From Patescibacteria group bacterium (GTDB taxonomy: Bacteria; Patescibacteriota; Microgenomatia; UBA12405; JAHJSD01), in the NCBI GenBank assembly GCA_018830585.1, contig JAHJSD010000052.1, forward strand, positions 1 through 19,719: a stretch of 19,719 nucleotides of DNA. Direction: 5' to 3'. The notes under the pieces are model-generated. The model was not told the origin of the DNA. It was given only the letters and a program-made list of their open reading frames with translations, and ran no database searches. Position numbers and translations under genes: made by a program. How positions within the stretch are numbered: the first letter of the stretch is position 1; each line of letters starts with the position of its first letter. Positions 8,487 through 13,096 of the stretch are shown here, piece after piece.

Positions 8487-8841
8487 CTCCGTTATCGGCA
8501 AAAAAGGGGAGCAGCTGGCTCTCCGTTTTCTGAAAAGACAGGGCTATCGCATTGTCAAGACCAACTACCAGACCAGAAGGGGAGAGATTGACATTATCGC
8601 CAGAAAGAATAATTTTCTGGTTTTTATTGAAGTAAAAACCAGAATCGGCGACAACTTAGGCTTCCCGGAAGAATCGGTCGGCTACTTCAAAAGAAAGTCT
8701 CTTGCTTTTGCCGCTTCCTATTTCCTGACCAAAGAGAAAGTCAAAGAGGAACGATACCGGACAGATTTGGTCTCAATAATTTTAGATTCAAAAATGGATC
8801 CCGTCGATATCCGGCTCTATCAAAATATTGACAACGAATAA
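8458..8841 (+). CDS. yraN: YraN/UPF0102 family endonuclease-like protein
   Basis: This is a 127-aa member of the UPF0102 (YraN) family, which has a restriction-endonuclease-like/Holliday-resolvase-like fold. Biochemical function is not settled. The nuclease-type residues are visible: E18 (GKKGEQLALRFL), D45 (RRGEIDIIA) and the E58-x-K60 pair (FIEVKTR). The start is GTG at 8458, overlapping the last 29 bases of rplS in another frame; it gives MAKKAKEPTSSVIGKKGE, which aligns with the normal beginning of the family. No Shine-Dalgarno motif is visible. Co-transcription with rplS from the 8121-8149 promoter is likely. Confidence 0.9.
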   Translation: MAKKAKEPTSSVIGKKGEQLALRFLKRQGYRIVKTNYQTRRGEIDIIARKNNFLVFIEVKTRIGDNLGFPEESVGYFKRKSLAFAASYFLTKEKVKEERYRTDLVSIILDSKMDPVDIRLYQNIDNE

Positions 8842-8857
8842 CCGCCAAAAACAGGCC

Positions 8858-8866
8858 TGCTATAAT
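8858..8866 (+). promoter_or_regulatory. Extended -10 promoter TGCTATAAT
   Basis: TGC (8858-8860) directly followed by consensus TATAAT (8861-8866) is an extended -10 element. No -35 hexamer is correctly spaced. It lies 140 bases before the most likely start of the next gene, so a transcript from it would have a long leader. That differs from the near-leaderless genes elsewhere in the window. Confidence 0.55.
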
Positions 8867-8869
8867 ATT

Positions 8870-8990
8870 AACAGTACTGGTTTCGCATTTTGACGGCAGC
8901 GCCGCACGGTTGGTTTTATCCTAAGCCTAATTAGAAACCTTCCGGATCCGAATCAAGGCCAGGAACGATCACACGGTGCTAAGCCTTTTT
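8870..8990 (+). ncRNA. Possible structured leader or small RNA (unidentified)
   Basis: Downstream of the extended -10 box, about 120 bases contain several potential stems. These are CGGC-AGC-GCCG (8894-8904), GGTTT with CTAA pairing to TTAG-AAACC (8912-8939), and AAGGC (8955-8959) pairing with GCCTT (8983-8987) just before a five-T run (8986-8990). The last could be a weak terminator. I matched it to no known family. TCCGGAAGG on the minus strand recalls SRP RNA, but the flanking conserved bases are missing. It may be a leader controlling the next gene, an independent small RNA, or chance structure. Confidence 0.25.
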
Positions 8991-9005
8991 ATTAAGCAAC
9001 CGATA

Positions 9006-9491
9006 ATGACAGCCAAAAAAGACTGGGTCCAGAAACTTCAAAACCGAAAAGATCTTCCTCAAATTAAAGAGGTTAATGGCAAGATGTCAACCCGCTGGGG
9101 CAAAGGAAGTTTTGTTATCCCGGCGCCGATCGAGGTTGACCAAATTATGGCCAAGGTTCCGAAAGGTAAGGTAACTACCATCAATGAAATCCGAAGATTG
9201 TTAGCCGAAAAACATAAAGTCAATTTCGCCTGCCCGGTTACTACCGGAATTTTTGCCTGGATTGCCGCTTATGCGGCAGAGCAAAGGAAAGAAGAAGGTA
9301 AAAAAAAGACCACTCCTTATTGGCGGACCCTAAAAACCGGCGGCTTTCTTAACCCAAAATACCCAGGTGGAGTAGGGGAGCAAGGTAAAAAACTTAAAAA
9401 AGAAGGTCTTAAAATCGCCAGAAAAGGCAGCAACAACTATGTTGTGGTAGACCATGAAAAGTTTCTGGCCAAAATCAATCTTTCCAAATGA
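9006..9491 (+). CDS. Alkyltransferase-like (MGMT DNA-binding-fold) protein lacking the PCHR cysteine
   Basis: This 161-aa protein matches the C-terminal winged-helix domain of O6-alkylguanine-DNA alkyltransferases. VPKGKVTTINEIRRLL (51-66) corresponds to the IPkGkvtTYgeIA helix-turn-helix. TPYWRTLKTGG (103-113), followed by YPGGVGEQGKKLKKEG, aligns with the PCHRVI...GYAGGleRKrwLLehEG block. The acceptor motif PCHR is replaced by P104-Y105-W106-R107, so methyl transfer is not expected at that position. Alkyltransferase-like (ATL) proteins have a comparable substitution (usually Trp) and flag lesions for nucleotide-excision repair. A cysteine (C76, FACPVTTG) lies elsewhere. I chose ATG 9006; a GTG at 8976 would add ten residues but would sit in the leader hairpin. 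The stop overlaps the glycosyltransferase start (ATGA). Confidence 0.7.
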   Translation: MTAKKDWVQKLQNRKDLPQIKEVNGKMSTRWGKGSFVIPAPIEVDQIMAKVPKGKVTTINEIRRLLAEKHKVNFACPVTTGIFAWIAAYAAEQRKEEGKKKTTPYWRTLKTGGFLNPKYPGGVGEQGKKLKKEGLKIARKGSNNYVVVDHEKFLAKINLSK

Positions 9492-10459
9492 GCCGTTTTA
9501 AGGTTTCGGTAATCGTTCTTAGCTACAACACCAAAGAAATACTTCAGCAATGTTTGAGCGCTCTTTTCGACTCAAACGATATTAAAAATTACCAGGTGAT
9601 TGTGGTTGATAATGGATCGTCTGATGGTTCTGTCGAAACCATCAGAAATTTCCAAACTCCCTGCCTTGCCGGCAGGCAGGCAAATCCCAAATTCCAAACA
9701 AATTCCAATCCACCAGCTGGCGGACCAAAAATTAAACTAATTGAAAACAAGAAAAATCTCGGTTTTGCCAGAGGTAATAATGCCGCCAGGAAAATCGCCA
9801 AAGGCAAATATGTTCTTTTTCTAAACTCCGACGTTATTTTAGAAAAAGACACCATTCTAAAAACGCTGGACTATTTAGAGAAACATCCAAGGGTTAGCGG
9901 GATTACCTGTAGGCTGGAACTCCCCAATCATCGGCTGGATAAAGACACCAGGAGATCTTTTCCTACTCCTTGGGTAGCTCTTTCTCACTTTTCCCGGCTG
10001 GATAAGCTTTTTCCAAAATCTAAACTCTTTGCTCGATACTGGTACAGTTATATTCCTGAAAACAAGATTCACAAAATCGAAGTTGCCCAAGGAGCATACT
10101 TTCTAATCAGAAAAGATGTTTTGGACCAAGTTGGCTGGTTTGACCAAGACTACTTTTTAGATGGGGAAGACATTGACCTTTGCTGGAAAATAAAAGAGGC
10201 TGGCTGGCCAATTATTTACTATCCTAAGGCAAAAGCGATTCATCTAAAGGGAGCTTCAAAGGGCAAAAGCCAAAAAAATAGGGTACATCTCGAAGAAAGA
10301 AAAAAGTTTATTCTCGCCGGAGTGGAATCAATGGAAATTTTTTACCGAAAAAGACTGAAAGATCGATACCCAAGCTGGTTAACCGGCCTGATTATCACCG
10401 GCATAAAAATACTTGGAGGGATAAGAATCCTTAAGTTAAAAAGGGGTTTAGCTAACTGA
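9488..10459 (+). CDS. Family 2 glycosyltransferase (rhamnosyltransferase-like)
   Basis: This 323-aa GT2 enzyme should transfer a sugar from a nucleotide donor to a surface glycan at the inner membrane face. The GT-A fold is clear: VSVIVLSYNT (6-15), VIVVDNGSSDGS (37-48) with D41, NLGFARGNN (90-98), the metal-binding block LFLNSD (110-115, D115), and the acceptor/catalytic block FLDGEDIDLCWK (223-234). A moderately hydrophobic segment near residues 297-310 precedes the basic C-terminus. Residues 56-79 interrupt the normal passage from the DNGSSDGS strand to LIENKKNLGF. They are encoded by palindromic repeat sequence (9660-9724) and are probably a surface insertion that leaves the frame open. 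It overlaps the preceding gene by four bases. Confidence 0.92.
   Translation: MSRFKVSVIVLSYNTKEILQQCLSALFDSNDIKNYQVIVVDNGSSDGSVETIRNFQTPCLAGRQANPKFQTNSNPPAGGPKIKLIENKKNLGFARGNNAARKIAKGKYVLFLNSDVILEKDTILKTLDYLEKHPRVSGITCRLELPNHRLDKDTRRSFPTPWVALSHFSRLDKLFPKSKLFARYWYSYIPENKIHKIEVAQGAYFLIRKDVLDQVGWFDQDYFLDGEDIDLCWKIKEAGWPIIYYPKAKAIHLKGASKGKSQKNRVHLEERKKFILAGVESMEIFYRKRLKDRYPSWLTGLIITGIKILGGIRILKLKRGLAN
9660..9724. repeat. In-frame palindromic repeat insertion inside the glycosyltransferase gene
   Basis: Bases 9660-9680 are the CCTGCCTGCCGGCAGGCAGG palindrome with one extra T. Bases 9709-9724 (TCCACCAGCTGGCGGA) are a second palindrome with a single mismatched pair. Between them lies CAAATCCCAAATTCCAAACA-type low-complexity sequence. 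Together they encode residues 56-79 of the glycosyltransferase without breaking the frame, in the manner of the Rickettsia palindromic elements that insert into coding sequence. Confidence 0.75.
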
Positions 10460-10594
10460 AACGGATACGGTTAAACTACTCTAGAAAATTTACCCCGCGG
10501 CAAGCTCAAGGCTTACAAAACAAGGCGTGGGCGAAAGACGTTATCGCCGAGAGAATATCAATAAACCGATAACAAAACCTAAATAAAATGAATA
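10460..10594. other. Non-coding spacer after the glycosyltransferase
   Basis: No gene is visible. The one structural feature is an inverted repeat GTTATCG (10540-10546) / CGATAAC (10567-10573), with a smaller GGCGA/TCGCC stem overlapping it near 10530-10548. There is no T-run to support a terminator. Confidence 0.4.
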
Positions 10595-10636
10595 TCCACC
10601 CCCGGGGTGTCGTAGGTACGACACCCCGGGGGTGGA
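10595..10636. repeat. 42-bp near-perfect palindrome, left copy
   Basis: Two perfect 20-base arms (10595-10614 and 10617-10636, core CACCCCCGGGGTGTCGTA) are separated by GG. A related copy in inverted orientation, judged from the asymmetric loop (AGGTA here, TACCT there), lies at 11939-11980. No T-run follows on either strand, so it is not an ordinary intrinsic terminator. Confidence 0.85.
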
Positions 10637-10663
10637 GAATTCCAGGGCGGAGAATCCAACCCC

Positions 10664-10891
10664 CCGTCATTCCGAGCGAGTTTTACGTCTTTCCCCGTCA
10701 TTCTGAGCGTAGCTACTCCTCCGAGGTGGCCGGACGGACTCCTCGGATGGTGTAACGGAACGAAGCATCCCTGCCTACCGGCCCGCTTCGACCGCCAAGC
10801 GAGGCGAGCAGGCAGCGTAGCGTGTACTTTCCCCCCGACCTTGCATCTGGTCTGATACCGATATGTCAATGGTAAACCACTTCGGAAGTGG
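10664..10891. repeat. Composite intergenic repeat, copy A
   Basis: This copy shares three ordered modules with copy B (11729-11848). The first is a 24-base identical block (10664-10687, beginning CCGTCATTCCGAGCGAG). The second is a CAGCG..GCGTGT..TTTC module (10813-10831). The third is a roughly 55-base module from CTTGCATCTGG to the palindrome CCACTTCGGAAGTGG (10877-10891). The middle part of copy A is longer and contains a degenerate CCTGCCTACCGGC / GAGCAGGCAG segment (10770-10814). An open minus-strand frame over 10579-10926 is made of these repeats and is not called as a gene. Confidence 0.7.
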
Positions 10892-10947
10892 ATAATCCAG
10901 TGTGTTTCTGGAGTATCTGATACCAAATTAATCTTCTTTTAAAAAGA

Positions 10948-10956
10948 TGCTATATT
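10948..10956 (+). promoter_or_regulatory. Extended -10 element TGCTATATT before a 29-codon frame
   Basis: TGC plus TATATT (10951-10956) ends nine bases before an ATG at 10966. The -35 position (10928-10933, TTAATC) matches consensus poorly. Confidence 0.35.
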
Positions 10957-10965
10957 ATTTCCGGG

Positions 10966-11055
10966 ATGGATAGGGTAACCATAGCCCCGTCCCCTAAACC
11001 TCTGGAATACCCGGAATTCACGACAAAAGAAGTCAACAAATTTCTTAAACTCTAA
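10966..11055 (+). CDS. Possible 29-aa small protein or gene remnant
   Basis: An ATG behind a TGCTATATT element opens a 29-codon frame ending MDRVTIAPSPKPL...FTTKEVNKFLKL. The C-terminal FTTKEVNKFLKL resembles the first helix of MerR/excisionase-type DNA-binding domains (xTxKEVAxxL). This may therefore be the cut-off start of such a gene. The frame stops two bases before the convergent stop of the minus-strand gene at 11058. It sits in repeat-rich DNA, so a chance frame remains quite possible. Confidence 0.25.
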   Translation: MDRVTIAPSPKPLEYPEFTTKEVNKFLKL

Positions 11056-11057
11056 AC

Positions 11058-11432
11058 CTATTCGTCTTCCATCAACCTCTTCATTATAGCGTGGAGTTGC
11101 GGGTTAACCCTATACCTTGGACCTTTATCTCCTTCTTCCTGAGTCAGAAGTCCCGACTCCAAAGCCACCTGCAACATTTCTTCTGCATCTTTAGGAGAAA
11201 ATGGCTCCTTAGCCTCATAATCAAAAGCAACAAGGGTATTAAAGGCTGCGCGATCAAATGTTGCGTTCGGATTACGTGGGGCAAAGCCAATCAACATGCT
11301 CATTGTCCGTCTTACGCCTTTATCTCCTTCACCAAGTTTAGAAGTGAGAGAAGGTGGCAAAGCAGCTTCTAAATCATCCAAGCTATATACTTTTGCCAAG
11401 GTTGCGGCGAGATTTTCTTGTTGCTCTGACAT
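11058..11432 (-). CDS. Hypothetical acidic protein, 124 aa
   Basis: I do not recognise this family. The frame looks genuinely coding. It starts MSEQQENLAATLAKVYSLDDL, has normal soluble-protein composition, and ends RLMEDE without repeat-derived peptides. The C-terminal half (residues 77-120, SPKDAEEMLQVALESGLLTQEEG..PRYRVNPQLHAIMKRL) has the helix-helix-wing rhythm of a winged-helix DNA-binding domain; that is inference only. No transmembrane segment or signal peptide is seen. On its own strand, TTGGAT-17-TAAAAT lies immediately upstream and ends eight bases before the ATG, again predicting a leaderless mRNA. It is the only minus-strand gene in the window. It lies between the two inverted 42-bp palindromes, so it may be cargo of that unit. 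Confidence 0.65.
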   Translation of the reverse strand: MSEQQENLAATLAKVYSLDDLEAALPPSLTSKLGEGDKGVRRTMSMLIGFAPRNPNATFDRAAFNTLVAFDYEAKEPFSPKDAEEMLQVALESGLLTQEEGDKGPRYRVNPQLHAIMKRLMEDE

Positions 11433-11440
11433 ATAAGTGT

Positions 11441-11469
11441 ATTTTACTACAAGATTACTTGAAATCCAA
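11441..11469 (-). promoter_or_regulatory. Promoter of the 124-aa minus-strand gene
   Basis: Read on the minus strand, TTGGAT (complement of 11464-11469) and TAAAAT (complement of 11441-11446) are 17 bases apart. The -10 ends eight bases before the ATG at 11432, so the transcript should have essentially no leader. Confidence 0.5.
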
Positions 11470-11549
11470 AAAATGGCCTGAGAGTTCGACCTCTTTCACC
11501 TTAAGGGTGTTATATACTCGACACCTCCCGTATTTGCATCTTAGATAAA

Positions 11550-11563
11550 CCACTTCGGAAGTG
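11550..11563. repeat. CCACTTCGGAAGTG palindrome, middle copy
   Basis: This is the second of three copies (10877-10891, 11550-11563, 11834-11848). It is preceded by a shortened TTGCATCT..TAAA stretch matching the 5' side of the other two, and followed by AACAAGAAGTGGACAAT. The other copies have a full seven-base arm on each side of a single central G. Confidence 0.75.
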
Positions 11564-11656
11564 AACAAGAAGTGGACAATTAAATATGTCTTTTCCCGTC
11601 ATTCTGATCTCCCGTAGGGAGGGAAGAATCCCCTTGAGATTGGCAATTAATGTTTT

Positions 11657-11693
11657 CGATCCAGGATCGAGATCTTCAAACGATCCTGGATCG
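11657..11693. repeat. Paired palindromes CGATCCAGGATCG / CGATCCTGGATCG, second copy
   Basis: CGATCCAGGATCG (11657-11669) and CGATCCTGGATCG (11681-11693) repeat the arrangement at 137-174 with almost the same spacing (24 versus 25 bases start to start). The central A and T are exchanged between the two arms, so the arms stay exactly complementary to each other in both copies. Confidence 0.8.
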
Positions 11694-11728
11694 TAGGAAT
11701 TTGGACAATAGCTTTCATCTCCTCTCAT

Positions 11729-11848
11729 CCGTCATTCCGAGCGAGTTTTACGAGACGAGGAACCCAGCGCCAGCGTGTGTTTCTTTCCGGTCTTGTATCT
11801 GGCCTCTGGTCTAACCGATCTGTCAATAGTAAACTACTTCGGAAGTGG
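11729..11848. repeat. Composite intergenic repeat, copy B
   Basis: It starts with the same 24-base block as copy A (11729-11752), followed by CAGCGTGTGT..TTTCC, CTTGTATCTGG..CCGAT..TGTCAAT, and ends in CTACTTCGGAAGTGG (11834-11848). One base change in the last palindrome breaks one pair. Same orientation as copy A, about 1.07 kb away. Confidence 0.7.
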
Positions 11849-11872
11849 ACAACACCCAAGATCATAGTTTTT

Positions 11873-11900
11873 CATTTCGATGTATTAATATATCGAAATG
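11873..11900. repeat. 28-bp palindrome with one mismatched pair
   Basis: CATTTCGAT (11873-11881) and ATCGAAATG (11892-11900) are perfect nine-base arms around GTATTAATAT, whose core TATTAATA is itself a palindrome. Only bases 11882 and 11891 do not pair. The size and AT-rich centre resemble operator or recombination sites, but I can assign no function. Confidence 0.75.
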
Positions 11901-11938
11901 GTCTAAGGATTCTTGAAGGTCGAGCTATCGTTGAGTAC

Positions 11939-11980
11939 AACACCCCCGGGGTGTTGTACCTATGACACCCCGGGGGTGGA
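11939..11980. repeat. 42-bp imperfect palindrome, right copy (inverted)
   Basis: This is the partner of 10595-10636 in opposite orientation. The left arm (11939-11958) and right arm (11961-11980) differ from perfect pairing at four positions; two of these, in the inner stem, are T-G and G-T and would still pair in a plus-strand RNA. A second, perfect palindrome with 11-base arms around one C lies at 11936-11958 (TACAACACCCC / GGGGTGTTGTA). Confidence 0.8.
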
Positions 11981-12200
11981 AAACCCCTTCCGTCATCCTG
12001 GTCCCATCCCCCCCCGTTCTGAATCTCCGGAGCTTACTTAATACTTGCTTCTTAATACTGGCTACTAACTGCCATTTGCAGTAAGATACAAGCAATAGTT
12101 GTTAAGTTTCTCTGATGACGCAATTTAAGACAAAATTTCCGGAATTAATGATCTTCACCCCCGCCGCCGGAATTCTTAAATTTTGGGGTAGAATGGGTCA
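11981..12200. other. Spacer upstream of radC
   Basis: No gene is visible. The segment has a CCGTCATCCTGGTCCC repeat fragment, a C-run, and a TTAATACTTGCTTCTTAATA near-direct repeat (12038-12057). An interrupted inverted repeat sits just before radC: AAAATTT (12132-12138) with AAATTTT (12178-12184), and inside it GAATT (12142-12146) with AATTC (12171-12175). The second could act as a regulatory or termination structure; CCGGAATT also occurs twice directly (12139, 12167). Confidence 0.45.
12189..12194 (+). promoter_or_regulatory. -10 box before radC
   Basis: TAGAAT ends six bases before the radC ATG (12201), another predicted leaderless start. No recognisable -35 lies at the right distance, so this is weaker than the rplS and antitoxin promoters. 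Confidence 0.4.
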
Positions 12201-12878
12201 ATGAGTCAATATAAGATTAAAGATATTCCTAAAACAGAAAGGCCTCGGGAAAAATTAGCCAAGCATGGTTCGCAGTTTCTTTCTAATTCTGAATTGTTGG
12301 CAATTTTATTGGGCTCAGGCTACAAGGGAAAAAATGTCATCCAATTGGCAAAAGATATTCTTTCTAAGTATCGATCAAAGAACTTGCCGAAATTAACTTA
12401 CCAAGAGCTTGTTTCCCAAAAAGGTATTGGTAAGGTGGCCGCTTGCAGAATTTTAGCCGCTTTTGAGTTGAGCTATAGGCTGCTCTTAGATCAAGATGGC
12501 GAGGCAGTCATTATTAACACGCCAAATGGCGTTTACCAGCTTTTAAAAGAAATAGGCAAATATAAAAAAGAGCATTTTATTGGTCTTTACCTTAATGCTC
12601 GCAATCAACTAATCTATCAGGAAACAGTTTCGATCGGCGGCTTAAACGCCAATATTACTCACCCAAGAGAAATTTTTGAACCAGCGATTAAATACCATGC
12701 CGCTTCGGTTATCGTTGTTCACAATCACCCGTCCGGCAATTTGGAGCCATCGGAAGAGGATTTGAGAATTACCAAAAGGATAACTGAGTCCGGAAAATTA
12801 TTAGGCATTCAACTGGTTGATCATTTAATAATAGCCGGAAAACAGTTTTTTTCTTTAAAAGAAAAAGGATTAATGTAG
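12201..12878 (+). CDS. radC: RadC family JAB-domain protein
   Basis: This is a 225-aa RadC (UPF0758) protein. Residues 1-100 hold a helix-hairpin-helix-like N-terminal part (ERPREKLAKHGSQFLSNSELLAILLGSGYKGKNV, then QKGIGKVAACRILAAFEL). The C-terminal JAB/MPN metal-binding domain has the signature H-N-H-P-S-G...S-x2-D (VVHNHPSGNLEPSEEDL, about residues 174-190) and ends with LVDHLIIAGKQFFSLKEKGLM. The old link to recombinational repair is not firmly established. RadC-like proteins are often found near mobile and defence genes, as here ahead of a toxin-antitoxin pair and a restriction system. Length is typical. The start ATG follows a -10 box by six bases, and no Shine-Dalgarno sequence is seen. 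Confidence 0.95.
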   Translation: MSQYKIKDIPKTERPREKLAKHGSQFLSNSELLAILLGSGYKGKNVIQLAKDILSKYRSKNLPKLTYQELVSQKGIGKVAACRILAAFELSYRLLLDQDGEAVIINTPNGVYQLLKEIGKYKKEHFIGLYLNARNQLIYQETVSIGGLNANITHPREIFEPAIKYHAASVIVVHNHPSGNLEPSEEDLRITKRITESGKLLGIQLVDHLIIAGKQFFSLKEKGLM

Positions 12879-12897
12879 TGTACAGGGTAACGGCAAT

Positions 12898-13020
12898 CTT
12901 TGTCATTCCGGGCTTGCTGCCCTTTCATAGTCTTTGACGGAGGAGGGATCCGGAATTTTCCAGACCCTCTCCTCTCCTCTTTATTTTTCGAGCGAAACGA
13001 AGTGAAGTCGAGAAATCTGG
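12898..13020. repeat. CPR-type intergenic repeat cluster
   Basis: It contains GTCATTCCGGGCTTGCTGCCC with a small GGGC/GCCC stem, GGATCCGGAATTTTCCAGA, a C/T-rich run, and an ATTTTTCGA (12983-12991) / TCGAGAAAT (13008-13016) inverted repeat with one wobble pair around GCGAAACGAAGTGAAG. These pieces are of the same general families as the repeats at 183, 10664 and 11729. No gene is called here. Confidence 0.6.
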
Positions 13021-13051
13021 AGTGCAATTCTCTCCCAAACCCAATTCATTT

Positions 13052-13069
13052 TATGTATAATTTGACATA
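13052..13069. promoter_or_regulatory. Possible antitoxin operator
   Basis: TATGT (13052-13056) and ACATA (13065-13069) form a perfect inverted repeat around eight bases and overlap the -35 box of the toxin-antitoxin promoter. GTATAC at 13084-13089 overlaps the -10. Phd/YefM antitoxins usually repress their own promoter at such palindromes. Confidence 0.35.
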
Positions 13070-13090
13070 TGTTTTTACAGTTAGTATACT
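13062..13090 (+). promoter_or_regulatory. Near-consensus sigma-70-type promoter of the toxin-antitoxin operon
   Basis: TTGACA (13062-13067), 17 bases, TATACT (13085-13090). This is the best promoter in the window. The -10 ends six bases before the ATG at 13097, so transcription should begin at the start codon itself. Confidence 0.8.
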
Positions 13091-13096
13091 TTTATC

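Larger units (their letters stand above)
11433..11656. other. Repeat-bearing spacer upstream of the minus-strand gene
   Basis: It contains the minus-strand promoter (11441-11469), a near-palindrome CACCTTAAGGGTG near 11498-11510, one CCACTTCGGAAGTG copy and a GTCATTCTGATC..GGGAGGGAAGAATCC repeat fragment (11598-11632). I see no gene here. Confidence 0.5.

Noticed and set aside
8936..8958. SRP (4.5S/scRNA) RNA on the minus strand, suggested by TCCGGAAGG
   Set aside because: The conserved flanks (CAGG before and AAGCAGC after the tetraloop) are absent, and there is no matching outer helix or promoter.
10595..10636. Intrinsic terminator at the 42-bp palindrome
   Set aside because: The stem is GC-rich enough, but no T-run follows on either strand.
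10579..10926. Minus-strand frame of 115 codons
   Set aside because: Its product is a translation of the 42-bp palindrome and the composite repeat; the frame at 11510-11728 shares the HFRSGL and RMTGKD peptides for the same reason.
11510..11728. Minus-strand frame of 72 codons
   Set aside because: Covers the CGATCC/GGATCG palindromes and a TTCGGAA palindrome; explained by repeats, not by coding.
10664..11980. CRISPR array
   Set aside because: The repeats are few, of unequal length, palindromic and without regular spacers; no cas genes are present.
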